Assembly: GCA_001464695.1 (NCBI GenBank)
Contig: LNDQ01000150.1
Location: 1 to 64,000, forward strand
Length of the DNA stretch: 64,000 bases
Reading direction: 5' to 3'
Origin: Betaproteobacteria bacterium Ga0077523
Lineage (GTDB): Bacteria; Pseudomonadota; Gammaproteobacteria; Burkholderiales; Ga0077523
Part shown: piece by piece, positions 32,127 through 42,626 of the stretch
Position numbering within the stretch: position 1 is the first letter of the stretch
Layout: each line of letters starts with the position of its first letter
Translations under genes and position numbers: made by a program
The notes under the pieces: generated by a model
The model's input: only the letters and a program-made list of their open reading frames with translations
Databases searched by the model: none
What the model was told of the DNA's origin: nothing

Positions 32127-34490
32127 ATGAGCGAACCGAAGATGATCAACCTCGAGGTGGACGGCAAGCCGGTGGCGGTGCCGGAAGGCTCGATGGTGAT
32201 GGTCGCGACCAACCAGCTCGGGACCTATGTGCCGCACTTCTGCTGGCACAAGAAACTCACCATCGCCGCCAACTGCCGCATGTGTCTGGTGCAGGTGGAG
32301 AAGGCGCCGAAGCCCTTGCCCGCTTGCGCCACGCCGGTCACGGAAGGCATGAAGGTCTGGACCCACTCCGAGACCGCGGTGAAGGCCCAGAAGGGCGTGA
32401 TGGAGTTCCTGCTCATCAACCATCCGCTCGATTGCCCCATCTGCGACCAGGGCGGCGAGTGCCAGTTGCAGGATCTTGCGGTGGGCTACGGCCCGTCGTC
32501 GTCGCGTTTCGGTGAGCTGAAGCGCGTGGTGCCGAGCAAGGACATCGGACCGCTGGTGGCCGCCGAAGAGATGTCGCGCTGCATCCATTGCACCCGCTGC
32601 GTGCGCTTCGGGCAGGAGATCGCGGGTGTGATGGAACTCGGCATGGCCGGTCGCGGCGAACATTCCGAGATCCTGTCATTCGTCGGCAAGACGGTGGATT
32701 CAGAGTTGTCGGGCAACATGATCGACCTGTGTCCGGTCGGCGCGCTCACGTCGAAGCCGTTTCGCTATACCGCCCGCACCTGGGAGCTCTCGCGCCGCAA
32801 GTCGATCAGTCCGCACTGCGGCCTCGGTTCGAATCTGGTGGTGCAGGTCAAGGGCAACCGCGTGATGCGTGTGCTGCCGCTCGAGAACGAAGCGGTGAAC
32901 GAGTGCTGGCTGTCCGACAAGGACCGGTTTTCCTACCAGGCGCTCAACTCCGAGCGCCGGCTGGTGCGGCCGATGATCCGCGAGGACGGTCAATGGCGTG
33001 AAGTCGACTGGGCCGTCGCGCTCGAGTTCGTTGCCAATGGGTTGCAGCGCGTGAAGGATGCGCACGGTGCAGCGGCAGTGGGTGCGCTGGGTAGTCCGCA
33101 TTCCACCGTCGAGGAACTGTTCCTGCTGGGCAAGCTGACCCGCGCCCTGGGTTCGGACAACGTCGATTTCCGCTTGCGTCAGACCGACTTCTCTCTCGAT
33201 GGCCGGCGCAAGGGCGTGCCCTGGCTCGGCATGCCGGTCGCGGATGTGAGTGGATTGAAGCGCGTGCTGGTGATCGGCAGCAACCTGCGCAAGGATCATC
33301 CCCTGATCGCTGCGCGCATTCGGCAGGCGGCCAAGCGCGGACTGCAGCTTGCCTTCATCAATCCATTCGACGACGACCCGCTGATCCCGGTGGCTGCCAG
33401 GTTGATCGTTGCCCCTGGCGCCATGCCCGCTGCCTTGGCTGAAGTGGTGAAGGCCTCTGCCGCAATCAGGGGAGCGTCCACGGATCCCGCTCTTGGCAGC
33501 AGCGTCCCGGGAGAAGCCGCCAAGCGCATCGCCGACATGCTCTGCGGCGGAGAACCCGCCGCAGTGTTCCTTGGAAACTACGCGCAGCACCATCCACGCG
33601 CGGCCACGCTCGAAGTTCTCGCACAATCCCTGGCGCAGATTGCCGGCGCCCGCTTCGGTGCGCTGGGGGAGGCGGCCGACAGCGTCGGCGGTTATCTCGC
33701 TGGCGCCGTACCGGCACAAGACGGGTTGAACGCAGCCGCGATGATCGCAAAGCCACTGGGCGCATACGTGCTGCTCGGTTGCGAACCCGAGTTCGACATC
33801 GCGGACAGTGCCGCGGCGCTGGCCGCGATGAAGCAGGCGCAGTTCGTCGTCGCAATGTCGTCGTTCCAGACGCGCGCGGCGGAGTACGCGCATGCGATCC
33901 TCCCGATAGCGCCGTTTACTGAAACGGCAGGCACCTTCGTGAGTACCGAGGGGCGCGTGCAGAGCTTCAAGGGCGTGGTCCAGCCGCTCGGCGAAACGCG
34001 ACCCGCCTGGAAAGTGTTGCGCGTGCTCGGCAATCTGCTCGGAATCGAAGGGTTCGACTTCGAGAGCGCGGACGAAGTGAAGGCGGCCGCCTTGAGCGCG
34101 GATGTGGCCGGCCGCCTCGACAACACGCTCGCAGGGTCGTCGACCATCGATCTGACGAATCCCGCGCGCGGACTCGAGCGCATCGCCGACGTTCCGATCC
34201 ATTCCGCCGATCCGCTGGTGCGCCGTGCACCGGCATTGCAGCACACGGCGGACGCGCAACCGCCGCAAGCGTGGATGCACGGCGAAACGCTGGCGTCGCT
34301 GGGGCTGTCCGCCGGCGATTCGGTGCGCGTGACTCAGGGAGCGGGCAGCGCACTGCTGGTGGCAGGTCGCGACGACCGCTTGCCGCGGCAGACCGTGCGT
34401 GTCGCCGCCGCTCATCCGACGACGGTCGAGCTCGGGTCCGGCCCCATTACCGTGGAGCGCGTCGCGATGGCGGCGCGGGCTACAGCATGA
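32127..34490 (+). CDS. nuoG: NADH-quinone oxidoreductase subunit G
   Basis: Large peripheral subunit, 787 aa from the ATG at 32127. The N-terminal ferredoxin-like part has the 2Fe-2S cysteines in YVPHFCWHKKL and NCRMC. A His-Cys 4Fe-4S region and CIHCTRCVRFGQEIAG follow, then a molybdopterin-oxidoreductase-like domain without a need for the cofactor. The C-terminal 350 residues are Ala-rich and less conserved, as usual for this subunit. Confidence 0.96.
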   Translation: MSEPKMINLEVDGKPVAVPEGSMVMVATNQLGTYVPHFCWHKKLTIAANCRMCLVQVEKAPKPLPACATPVTEGMKVWTHSETAVKAQKGVMEFLLINHPLDCPICDQGGECQLQDLAVGYGPSSSRFGELKRVVPSKDIGPLVAAEEMSRCIHCTRCVRFGQEIAGVMELGMAGRGEHSEILSFVGKTVDSELSGNMIDLCPVGALTSKPFRYTARTWELSRRKSISPHCGLGSNLVVQVKGNRVMRVLPLENEAVNECWLSDKDRFSYQALNSERRLVRPMIREDGQWREVDWAVALEFVANGLQRVKDAHGAAAVGALGSPHSTVEELFLLGKLTRALGSDNVDFRLRQTDFSLDGRRKGVPWLGMPVADVSGLKRVLVIGSNLRKDHPLIAARIRQAAKRGLQLAFINPFDDDPLIPVAARLIVAPGAMPAALAEVVKASAAIRGASTDPALGSSVPGEAAKRIADMLCGGEPAAVFLGNYAQHHPRAATLEVLAQSLAQIAGARFGALGEAADSVGGYLAGAVPAQDGLNAAAMIAKPLGAYVLLGCEPEFDIADSAAALAAMKQAQFVVAMSSFQTRAAEYAHAILPIAPFTETAGTFVSTEGRVQSFKGVVQPLGETRPAWKVLRVLGNLLGIEGFDFESADEVKAAALSADVAGRLDNTLAGSSTIDLTNPARGLERIADVPIHSADPLVRRAPALQHTADAQPPQAWMHGETLASLGLSAGDSVRVTQGAGSALLVAGRDDRLPRQTVRVAAAHPTTVELGSGPITVERVAMAARATA

Positions 34491-34499
34491 AACGACCCC

Positions 34500-34560
34500 C
34501 ACGCTCCCTGTGGTCGCTGCCCCCCGTGGGGGCGCGTCAGCGGCTTGGGGCGGCCTGGCG
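34500..34560. repeat. GC palindromic repeat (family E) between nuoG and nuoH
   Basis: GCCCCCCGTGGGGGC (about 34519-34533) is a hairpin followed by CTTGGGGCGGC (34544-34554), which also occurs after ftsH (19303-19313). The rest of the 159-bp gap (to 34649) shows no gene. Confidence 0.6.
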
Positions 34561-34649
34561 CCACCCACCGCCCGGTTTATTGGTAGAGGGCCTGTGCGAC
34601 CCGGCTACGCCGGTCGCTGGCCCATCGCGAGAACGTATGCCGTACTGAC

Positions 34650-35699
34650 ATGGAGTACTTCGAGACTCTCCTCGGCCCGGCGTGGCCGGTCGTCTGGACC
34701 CTCGCGAAGATCGTCGCGATCGTCCTGCCGCTGATGATCGGCGTGGCGTATCTCACGCTCGCGGAGCGCAAGGTCATCGGCTACATGCAGGTGCGCCTCG
34801 GTCCGAATCGCGTGTCGTTCTTCGGGCTTCGCTGGTTGCGCGGGTGGGGCCAGCCGATCGCCGATGGCCTGAAGCTGCTCACCAAGGAAATCATCATCCC
34901 CACCGGGGCGAACAAGTTCCTGTTCATCCTGGCGCCCATCCTGTCCATCATGCCGGCGCTGGCTGCGTGGGCGGTGGTGCCCTTCGATCCGAATCTGGTG
35001 CTCGCGAACGTGGATGCCGGGTTGCTGTACGTCCTCGCGATCACGTCGATGGGGGTGTACGGCGTGATCATCGCCGGCTGGGCCTCGAACTCGAAGTACG
35101 CGTTCCTCGGCAGCTTGCGTTCTGCCGCACAGATCGTTTCGTACGAAATCGCCATGGGCTTCGCGCTGGTGGGCGTGCTGATGATGGCGCACAGCCTCAA
35201 CCTGGTGGAAATCGTGAAGCAGCAACAGGGCAGCTACGGCGCGCTGTCGTGGAACTGGGTGCCGCTGTTCCCGATGTTCCTCGTGTACCTGATCTCCGGT
35301 GTCGCCGAGACGAACCGCGCCCCGTTCGACGTGGCCGAGGGCGAGTCCGAGATCGTCGCCGGGTTCCACGTCGAGTATTCGGGTATGGCCTTCGCCGTGT
35401 TCTTCCTGGCCGAGTACGCCAACATGATCCTGGTCTCGACTCTGTGCGCGACCATGTTCCTGGGCGGTTGGCTGTCGCCGATCCCGGGTCTGCCCGACGG
35501 CTTCCCCTGGCTTCTCGCCAAGGTGGCCTTCGTGCTGTTCCTGTTCCTCTGGTTCCGGGCGACGTTCCCGCGCTATCGCTACGACCAGATCATGCGGCTG
35601 GGCTGGAAGGTGTTCATTCCGGTGACCCTGGTGTGGCTGCTCGTGATCGGTGGCTGGATGCAGACGCCCTACTGGCTCTGGGCCTCGGGAGCGCACTGA
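34650..35699 (+). CDS. nuoH: NADH-quinone oxidoreductase subunit H
   Basis: Membrane subunit that contacts the quinone chamber, 349 aa with eight or nine helices. Family blocks: [32 protein letters not shown] and [19 protein letters not shown]. The stop overlaps the nuoI start by one base. Confidence 0.97.
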   Translation: MEYFETLLGPAWPVVWTLAKIVAIVLPLMIGVAYLTLAERKVIGYMQVRLGPNRVSFFGLRWLRGWGQPIADGLKLLTKEIIIPTGANKFLFILAPILSIMPALAAWAVVPFDPNLVLANVDAGLLYVLAITSMGVYGVIIAGWASNSKYAFLGSLRSAAQIVSYEIAMGFALVGVLMMAHSLNLVEIVKQQQGSYGALSWNWVPLFPMFLVYLISGVAETNRAPFDVAEGESEIVAGFHVEYSGMAFAVFFLAEYANMILVSTLCATMFLGGWLSPIPGLPDGFPWLLAKVAFVLFLFLWFRATFPRYRYDQIMRLGWKVFIPVTLVWLLVIGGWMQTPYWLWASGAH

Positions 35700-36187
35700 T
35701 GAACGCGATCCGCGAATTCTTCCGCACGTTCCTGCTGTTCGAGCTGGTGAAGGGCATGGCGCTCACCGGGCGCCACATGTTCGCCCGCAAGATCACCATC
35801 CAGTTCCCGGACGAGAAGACGCCGCAGAGCCCGCGCTTCCGCGGCCTGCATGCGCTGCGGCGCTATCCCAACGGCGAAGAGCGTTGCATTGCCTGCAAGC
35901 TCTGCGAAGCCGTGTGCCCGGCGCTCGCCATCACTATCGAGTCCGATCAGCGCACCGACGGCACCCGCCGCACGACCCGCTACGAGATCGACCTCACCAA
36001 GTGCATCTTCTGCGGCTTCTGCGAGGAGTCCTGTCCCGTGGACAGCATCGTCGAGACGCGCATCTTCGAGTATCACGGCGAACGCCGCGGAGATCTGGTG
36101 TACACGAAGGAAATGCTGCTCGCGATCGGTGATCGCTACGAAGATCAGATAGCCCAGGACCGCGCGTCGGACGCGGCCTATCGATGA
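35699..36187 (+). CDS. nuoI: NADH-quinone oxidoreductase subunit I
   Basis: Ferredoxin-like subunit with clusters N6a and N6b, 162 aa. Two CxxCxxCxxxCP motifs are seen: [12 protein letters not shown] and [12 protein letters not shown]. It starts at the ATG overlapping the nuoH stop (TGATG) and overlaps nuoJ by 4 bp. Confidence 0.98.
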   Translation: MNAIREFFRTFLLFELVKGMALTGRHMFARKITIQFPDEKTPQSPRFRGLHALRRYPNGEERCIACKLCEAVCPALAITIESDQRTDGTRRTTRYEIDLTKCIFCGFCEESCPVDSIVETRIFEYHGERRGDLVYTKEMLLAIGDRYEDQIAQDRASDAAYR

Positions 36188-36822
36188 GCTTCCAGTCCGC
36201 GGTCTTCTGGGTTTTTTCGGCCATCCTGCTGTTCGCGGCCCTGCGGGTGATCACCGCCCGCAACCCGGTGCACGCCGCGCTGTTCCTGGTGCTCGCATTC
36301 GCGACCTCCGCCGGCCTCTGGATGCTGCTCGAGGCCGAGTTCCTCGCCATCACCCTGGTGCTGGTCTACGTGGGCGCGGTGATGGTGTTGTTCCTGTTCG
36401 TCGTGATGATGCTCGACATCAATCTCGATCGCCTGCGCGAAGGCTACTGGGATTACCTGGTGCCGGCCCTGGTGGTGGCGGGGGTGATGGTGGCCGAGAT
36501 GGCGACCATCCTCTGGGGACGCTACTTTCAACTCGTAGCCTCTCCCGCGCCGGCCGCGAAAGCTGCCGGCTACAGCAATACGCGCGAACTGGGCAGGCTC
36601 ATCTATACCGACTACGTCTACGCCTTCGAGATTGCCGCGGTGATCCTGCTGGTGGCGATCGTCGCTGCGATCGCATTGACCTTGCGCAGCCGCAAGGACA
36701 CCAAGTACCAGGATCCGGCGCGCCAGATCGCGGTACGCAAGGAAGATCGCGTTCGCATCGTGTCGATGTCCGCCGAGGGCGCGACCGCGCCCGAGCCGGA
36801 GAAGGGGACAGGCAGCGCTTGA
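36184..36822 (+). CDS. nuoJ: NADH-quinone oxidoreductase subunit J
   Basis: Antiporter-module membrane subunit, 212 aa with five helices in the first 170 residues (conserved [20 protein letters not shown]), then a polar C-terminal tail. The stop overlaps the nuoK TTG start. Confidence 0.96.
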   Translation: MSFQSAVFWVFSAILLFAALRVITARNPVHAALFLVLAFATSAGLWMLLEAEFLAITLVLVYVGAVMVLFLFVVMMLDINLDRLREGYWDYLVPALVVAGVMVAEMATILWGRYFQLVASPAPAAKAAGYSNTRELGRLIYTDYVYAFEIAAVILLVAIVAAIALTLRSRKDTKYQDPARQIAVRKEDRVRIVSMSAEGATAPEPEKGTGSA

Positions 36823-37124
36823 TCTCCCTGTCGCACTATCTCGTTCTCGGCGCCGTCCTGTTCGCCATCAGCGTCGTCGGCATCTTTCTCAACCGCAAGA
36901 ACGTGATCATCCTGCTGATGGCCATCGAACTGATGCTGCTGGCAGTGAACATCAACTTCATCGCGTTCTCCCATTTTCTGCAGGACTACGCGGGCCAGGT
37001 GTTCGTGTTCTTCATCCTGACCGTCGCCGCGGCGGAGTCTGCCATCGGCCTCGCGATCCTCGTGGTGCTGTTCCGGAACATCCGCACCATCAATGTCGAT
37101 GACCTCGATCGGCTGAAGGGATGA
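36819..37124 (+). CDS. nuoK: NADH-quinone oxidoreductase subunit K
   Basis: Small proton-channel subunit, 101 aa with three helices. Buried glutamates lie in [12 protein letters not shown] and [10 protein letters not shown]. The start is a TTG (36819) overlapping the nuoJ stop as TTGA; it gives the exact family N-terminus [11 protein letters not shown]. Confidence 0.97.
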   Translation: MISLSHYLVLGAVLFAISVVGIFLNRKNVIILLMAIELMLLAVNINFIAFSHFLQDYAGQVFVFFILTVAAAESAIGLAILVVLFRNIRTINVDDLDRLKG

Positions 37125-39106
37125 AAGCCCTCTACCTGATCGTCCCCCTGGCCCCGCTGCTCGGCGCGATCGTCGCCGGACTGTTCGGTCGCGCCGTCGG
37201 CCGCGCCGGTGCTCACACCGTCACGATCCTTGGCGTGCTGGTCTCCTTCATCGCTTCGGTGATGGTGTTCCAGGACGTGCTGGCCGGACAGACCTTCAAC
37301 GGTCCGGTGTACACGTGGCTCGTCTCGGGCGACCTCCGCCTCGAAGTGGGCTTCCTCATCGATGCGCTCACCGCGACCATGATGCTGGTGGTGACATTCG
37401 TCTCGCTGATGGTGCACGTCTACACCATCGGCTACATGGCGGACGATCCGGGCTATCAGCGGTTCTTCAGCTACATCTCGTTGTTCACGTTCTCCATGCT
37501 GATGCTGGTGATGTCGAACAACTTCCTGCAGCTCTTCTTCGGCTGGGAAGCTGTGGGTCTCGTCTCGTACCTGCTGATCGGCTTCTGGTACACCCGGCCC
37601 AGCGCCATCTTCGCGAACCTGAAGGCGTTTCTGGTGAACCGCGTGGGCGACTTCGGCTTCCTGCTCGGCATCGGCCTGGTGCTCGCGTGGTACGGATCCC
37701 TCGACTATGCGACCGTCTTCCGCATGGCACCCTCGGCGGCGGACCAGACCATCGCCCTGTTCGGAACCGCCGAGTGGTCGGTGCTGACCGTGATCTGCAT
37801 CCTCCTGTTCATCGGTGCGATGGGAAAATCCGCGCAGTTCCCGTTGCACGTGTGGTTGCCGGATTCCATGGAAGGTCCGACGCCGATCTCGGCGCTGATC
37901 CACGCGGCCACCATGGTGACCGCCGGCATCTTCATGGTGGCGCGCATGTCGCCGTTGTTCGAACTTTCCGACACGGCTCTGTCGTTCGTGATCGTGATCG
38001 GTGCCATCACGGCGCTGTTCATGGGTTTCCTGGGCATCGTGCAGAACGACATCAAGCGGGTCGTCGCCTACTCCACGCTGTCCCAGCTCGGCTACATGAC
38101 CGTCGCTCTCGGTGCTTCGGCCTACTCGGTGGCCATCTTCCACCTGATGACGCACGCATTCTTCAAGGCGCTGCTGTTCCTGGCCGCTGGCTCGGTCATC
38201 ATCGGGATGCACCATGACCAGGACATCCGCAACATGGGTGGCTTGCGCAAGTACATGCCGATCACGTGGATCGTGTCGCTGATCGGATCGCTCGCCCTGA
38301 TCGGCACACCGTTCTTCTCCGGCTTCTATTCGAAGGACAGCATCATCGAAGCGGTCGCGGCCTCGCACGTCGCCGGGTCGGGTTTCGCGTACTTCGCCGT
38401 CGTGGCCGGGGTGTTCGTCACCGCCTTCTATTCCTTCCGCATGTACTTCCTCGTCTTCCACGGCAAGGAGCGGTTCCACGACAAGCCGCACGGCGAGGGC
38501 GATCACGGCCATGACGATCATCACGGCGGCACGCCGCACGAGTCCCCCGCGGTGGTCTGGGTGCCGCTCGTGCTGCTGGCGATTCCTTCAGTGGTGATCG
38601 GCTACCTGACGATCGAGCCGATGCTCTTCGGCAGCTTCTTCAAGGATGCGATCCACGTCGGGCATGGACACGAAGCCATGGCCGATCTTGCCGAGCACTT
38701 CCACGGCGCGCTCGCCATGGGCCTGCACGCGTTCCAGACCTTGCCGTTCTGGCTGGCGCTGGCCGGGGTCGTGGTCGCATGGTTCTTCTATCTCAAGCGA
38801 CCGCAGATCCCTGCCGCCTTGGCGAAGACGTTCGCTCCGATCCATTCCCTGCTGGTGCACAAGTACTGGTTCGACGAACTCTACGGTTGGCTGTTTGCCG
38901 GTGGCGCCCGCAAGGTGGGGTCCGGTTTGTGGCGCTTCGGCGACGTCAAGGTGATCGACGGTGTGTTCGTCAACGGCACCGCGCACCTGGTGGGCTGGTT
39001 CTCCGGCATCGTTCGCAAGTTCCAGTCGGGCATGATCTATCACTACGCCTTCACCATGATCATCGGCGTGTTCGTGCTGCTCACCTTGTGGTTCGTTCGG
39101 GCATGA
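37121..39106 (+). CDS. nuoL: NADH-quinone oxidoreductase subunit L
   Basis: Distal proton-pumping antiporter-like subunit with the long lateral helix, 661 aa and about sixteen helices. Conserved [35 protein letters not shown] and the STLSQLGYM block. A His-rich cytosolic-side loop lies near residues 455-480. It overlaps nuoK and nuoM by 4 bp each. Confidence 0.97.
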   Translation: MKALYLIVPLAPLLGAIVAGLFGRAVGRAGAHTVTILGVLVSFIASVMVFQDVLAGQTFNGPVYTWLVSGDLRLEVGFLIDALTATMMLVVTFVSLMVHVYTIGYMADDPGYQRFFSYISLFTFSMLMLVMSNNFLQLFFGWEAVGLVSYLLIGFWYTRPSAIFANLKAFLVNRVGDFGFLLGIGLVLAWYGSLDYATVFRMAPSAADQTIALFGTAEWSVLTVICILLFIGAMGKSAQFPLHVWLPDSMEGPTPISALIHAATMVTAGIFMVARMSPLFELSDTALSFVIVIGAITALFMGFLGIVQNDIKRVVAYSTLSQLGYMTVALGASAYSVAIFHLMTHAFFKALLFLAAGSVIIGMHHDQDIRNMGGLRKYMPITWIVSLIGSLALIGTPFFSGFYSKDSIIEAVAASHVAGSGFAYFAVVAGVFVTAFYSFRMYFLVFHGKERFHDKPHGEGDHGHDDHHGGTPHESPAVVWVPLVLLAIPSVVIGYLTIEPMLFGSFFKDAIHVGHGHEAMADLAEHFHGALAMGLHAFQTLPFWLALAGVVVAWFFYLKRPQIPAALAKTFAPIHSLLVHKYWFDELYGWLFAGGARKVGSGLWRFGDVKVIDGVFVNGTAHLVGWFSGIVRKFQSGMIYHYAFTMIIGVFVLLTLWFVRA

Positions 39107-40596
39107 ACGGCGGACTGCCCTTGCTGACGCTCGCCATCTGGACGCCGATCCTGGCCGGACTGGTGGTGCTCGCCACCGGATCGGATCGAAACGCCGCGAC
39201 CGCGCGCTGGCTCGCACTGGCCGGTGCCATTCTCGGATTCGTCGTGACGCTTCCGCTGGCGAGCGGATTCGACGTTACCGCCCGGGCGATGCAGTTCGTC
39301 GAGCTGAAGGACTGGATCGAGCGCTATCACATCCGCTATCACCTGGGCATCGACGGCATTTCGCTGCTGCTGATCCTCCTGAACAGCTTCACCACGATCC
39401 TCGTGGTCATCGCCGGCTGGAAGGTGATCGACTCGCGCGTCGCGCAGTACCTGGCGGCGTTCCTGGTGATGTCGGGCCTGATGAACGGCGTGTTCGCGGC
39501 CATGGATGCGATGCTGTTCTACGTGTTCTTCGAAGCCACGCTGATCCCGATGTTCCTGGTGATCGGCGTCTGGGGCGGACCGAATCGCGTGTACGCCGCG
39601 GTCAAGTTCTTCCTGTACACGCTGCTCGGCTCGCTGCTGATGCTGGTCGCGCTCATCTACCTCTACCACGCGGCCGGCGGCAGCTTCTCCATCGCCGCCT
39701 TCCACGAGCTGCCGCTCGCGATGACCGCACAGGTGCTCATCTTCCTCGCGTTCCTGGTGGCCTTCGCCGTCAAGGTGCCGATGTGGCCGGTGCACACCTG
39801 GCTGCCGGATGCCCACGTGGAAGCGCCCACGGGCGGTTCGGTGGTGCTGGCAGCGATCGCCCTGAAGCTCGGGGGCTACGGTTTCATCCGGTTCTCGCTG
39901 CCGATCGTGCCGGATGCGAGCCATGCTCTGTCCGGACTGATGATCGGCCTGTCGCTGATCGCAGTGGTCTACATCGGCCTGGTGGCACTGGTGCAGACCG
40001 ACATGAAGAAACTGATCGCCTACTCGTCGATCTCGCACATGGGCTTCGTGACACTGGGCCTGTTTCTCTTCGATCGTCTCGGTGTCGAGGGCGCGGTCAT
40101 CCAGATGATCTCCCACGGCTTCGTGTCGGGCGCGCTGTTCCTGTGCGTAGGTGTGCTCTACGACCGCCTGCATTCGCGCCAGATCGCCGACTACGGCGGC
40201 GTGGTCAACCGCATGCCGGTGTTCGCCGCGTTCTTCATGCTGTTCGCCATGGCCAATGCCGGCTTGCCGGGCACCAGCGGCTTCGTCGGCGAGTTCATGG
40301 TGATCATGGCCGCCGTCAAGGCCAACTTCTGGATCGCCTTTGCCGCCGCCACGACTCTCATCTTCGGTGCTGCCTACACGCTCTGGATGTACAAGCGCGT
40401 GGTGTTCGGTGCCGTCGCCAATCCGCACGTCGGTGAGCTCCAGGACATCGAAGCGCGCGAGTGGTTGTTCCTGGCACTGCTCGCCATCGCAGTGCTGGCG
40501 ATGGGCCTGTACCCCGCGCCGTTCAACGCTGTGCTCGAGACGCCCGTGGGCGATCTGCTGGCCCACGTTGCGAAGACCAAGATCCCCGGAAATTGA
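39103..40596 (+). CDS. nuoM: NADH-quinone oxidoreductase subunit M
   Basis: Second antiporter-like pump subunit, 497 aa from the ATG at 39103. Conserved [16 protein letters not shown] (channel Glu), [20 protein letters not shown] and SSISHMGFV. It overlaps the nuoL stop (ATGA). Confidence 0.97.
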   Translation: MNGGLPLLTLAIWTPILAGLVVLATGSDRNAATARWLALAGAILGFVVTLPLASGFDVTARAMQFVELKDWIERYHIRYHLGIDGISLLLILLNSFTTILVVIAGWKVIDSRVAQYLAAFLVMSGLMNGVFAAMDAMLFYVFFEATLIPMFLVIGVWGGPNRVYAAVKFFLYTLLGSLLMLVALIYLYHAAGGSFSIAAFHELPLAMTAQVLIFLAFLVAFAVKVPMWPVHTWLPDAHVEAPTGGSVVLAAIALKLGGYGFIRFSLPIVPDASHALSGLMIGLSLIAVVYIGLVALVQTDMKKLIAYSSISHMGFVTLGLFLFDRLGVEGAVIQMISHGFVSGALFLCVGVLYDRLHSRQIADYGGVVNRMPVFAAFFMLFAMANAGLPGTSGFVGEFMVIMAAVKANFWIAFAAATTLIFGAAYTLWMYKRVVFGAVANPHVGELQDIEAREWLFLALLAIAVLAMGLYPAPFNAVLETPVGDLLAHVAKTKIPGN

Positions 40597-40598
40597 CC

Positions 40599-42050
40599 GT
40601 GACTCTCGCTCCCGCCGACTACCTCGCTGCCTGGCCCGAGATCCTGCTGCTCACGATGGTCTGCGTGATCCTGATCGCGGATCTGTTCCTGCGCGACGAT
40701 CAGCGCAGCACGACCTTCGGCCTCACCGTGGCCACGCTCATCGCCTGCGCGGCGGTCGTCGTGGTGAGCGCCAGACCGGAAGTGAGCCATGCGCTGAATG
40801 GGATGTTCGTCGACGATCCGCTGGCCGACACCTTGAAGATCATGGTCTTCATCGCGGTCGCCGCGATGCTGATCTATTCGCGCGGTTACGTGGCGGCCCG
40901 CGGCATGTATCGCGGCGAGTTCTTCACCCTCGTGCTGTTCGCCACGCTGGGCATGATGGTGATGATCTCGGCCAACCACCTGCTCTCGCTCTACCTCGGG
41001 CTCGAACTGCTGTCGCTGTCGCTCTACGCGTTGGTGGCCTTGCAGCGCGACTCGAAGGACAACACCGAGGCCGCGATGAAGTACTTCGTGCTGGGCGCGC
41101 TTGCCTCCGGCATGCTGCTCTATGGCATGTCGATGATCTACGGCGCGACCGGGCAGCTCGAGATTCCCAGGATTGCGCAGGTCATCGCCGATGGCAAGGC
41201 CAACGGCACGATCCTCGTGTTCGGGTTGGTGTTCCTGGTGGCCGGCATCGGTTTCAAGCTGGGCGCCGTGCCGTTCCACATGTGGGTGCCCGACGTGTAT
41301 CAAGGCGCTCCGACGGCGGTGGCACTGCTCATCAGCAGCGCTCCGAAGCTCGCGGCCTTCGCCTTCGTCATGCGACTGCTGGTGGAGGCGCTTGGGGCTG
41401 CGAGCCTGCTCACCGAATGGCGGCAGATGCTGATCCTGCTCGCCGTGGCCTCCATGGCGGTGGGCAACATCACCGCGATCGCGCAGACGAACCTGAAGCG
41501 GATGCTCGCCTACTCGACCATCTCGCACATGGGCTTCCTGCTGCTCGGTGTGCTCGCGGGTGACCAGAACGGCTACGGAGCGGCGATGTTCTACGTGGCC
41601 GTGTACACGCTGACCAGCCTAGGCGCCTTCGGCATGATCATGCTGCTGGCACGCGAAGGGTTCGAGGCCGACCGCCTCGAAGACTTCAAGGGGCTCAACC
41701 GCCGCAGCCCGTGGTACGCGTTCGTGATGCTGCTGCTGATGTTTTCCATGGCAGGCGTGCCGCCGACCGTGGGGTTCTACGCAAAGCTCTCGGTGTTGCA
41801 GGCGGTGGTCAACGCGGGGCAGATCTGGCTTGCCGTCGTGGCGGTGATCTTCTCCCTGGTGGGCGCGTTCTACTATCTGCGCGTGGTGCGCCTGATGTAC
41901 TTCGACGACCCGGTGGATACCACGCCGATCCGTGCGGACGCCGGTGCGCGGGTGCTGCTGTCGATCAACGGCCTGGCCGCACTCGTCATCGGCATCGTGC
42001 CCGGGTGGCTGATGACTCTCTGCCAGCGCGCGATCCAGACTTCGCTCTGA
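40599..42050 (+). CDS. nuoN: NADH-quinone oxidoreductase subunit N
   Basis: Third antiporter-like pump subunit, 483 aa from a GTG at 40599, 2 bp after the nuoM stop. Conserved [34 protein letters not shown] and STISHMGFL. It closes the nuo operon; the small DUF2818 gene that sits after nuoN in some relatives is not present. Confidence 0.97.
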   Translation: MTLAPADYLAAWPEILLLTMVCVILIADLFLRDDQRSTTFGLTVATLIACAAVVVVSARPEVSHALNGMFVDDPLADTLKIMVFIAVAAMLIYSRGYVAARGMYRGEFFTLVLFATLGMMVMISANHLLSLYLGLELLSLSLYALVALQRDSKDNTEAAMKYFVLGALASGMLLYGMSMIYGATGQLEIPRIAQVIADGKANGTILVFGLVFLVAGIGFKLGAVPFHMWVPDVYQGAPTAVALLISSAPKLAAFAFVMRLLVEALGAASLLTEWRQMLILLAVASMAVGNITAIAQTNLKRMLAYSTISHMGFLLLGVLAGDQNGYGAAMFYVAVYTLTSLGAFGMIMLLAREGFEADRLEDFKGLNRRSPWYAFVMLLLMFSMAGVPPTVGFYAKLSVLQAVVNAGQIWLAVVAVIFSLVGAFYYLRVVRLMYFDDPVDTTPIRADAGARVLLSINGLAALVIGIVPGWLMTLCQRAIQTSL

Positions 42051-42053
42051 TCC

Positions 42054-42611
42054 GTGGCCGAGCGCGACTTCACCGAACACGAACTCGCATCCACGGCTGC
42101 GTACCGCGGCCGCCTGCTGGAAGTGCGCGAGGACGAAGTGCGCCTGCCCGACGGCAAGACGGCGACGCGCGAGTACGTCGTGCATCCGGGTGCCGCAGTC
42201 ATCCTGCCGCTCTTCGAGGATGGCGGCGTGCTGCTCGAGCGCCAGTTCCGCTACCCGTTGCGCAAGCACTTCTATGAACTCCCCGCCGGCAAGCTCGATC
42301 CGGGCGAGCCGCCGCTGGAAACGGCTCAGCGCGAACTGCGAGAGGAAACCGGTTACGTCGCGACCCGCTGGGACCACCTGTGCACGTTGCATCCGTGCAT
42401 CGGCTACTCCGACGAGATCGTCGACATGTACCTCGCGCGCGGCTTGAGCTTCAGCGCGACCGATCTCGATGACGAGGAGTTTCTCGAAACGCTCATCGTG
42501 CCCCTCGACGAGGCGCTCACGTGGATTCGCAACGGCCGCATCACCGAGGTCAAGACCATCGCCGGCCTGCTTTGGGCCGATCGGATCCGCTCAGGGGGCT
42601 GGCCGCTGTAG
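42054..42611 (+). CDS. NUDIX hydrolase, ADP-ribose pyrophosphatase type
   Basis: It probably cleaves ADP-ribose or a similar nucleoside diphosphate sugar. 185 aa from a GTG 3 bp after nuoN, so it is likely the last gene of the nuo transcript. The NUDIX box (G79 to G100) fits the pattern Gx5Ex7REUxEExGU fully. The N-terminal half (REYVVHPGAAVILPL and RQFRYPLRKHFYELPAG) is typical of the NudF/YffH group. The exact substrate cannot be told from sequence. Confidence 0.88.
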   Translation: MAERDFTEHELASTAAYRGRLLEVREDEVRLPDGKTATREYVVHPGAAVILPLFEDGGVLLERQFRYPLRKHFYELPAGKLDPGEPPLETAQRELREETGYVATRWDHLCTLHPCIGYSDEIVDMYLARGLSFSATDLDDEEFLETLIVPLDEALTWIRNGRITEVKTIAGLLWADRIRSGGWPL

Positions 42612-42626
42612 GCGGCCAACGGGCAA

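Noticed and set aside
36986..40566. Long minus-strand frames over nuoL, nuoM and nuoN, rich in His, Glu and Asp
   Set aside because: Mirror images of hydrophobic codons in membrane proteins; no family features.
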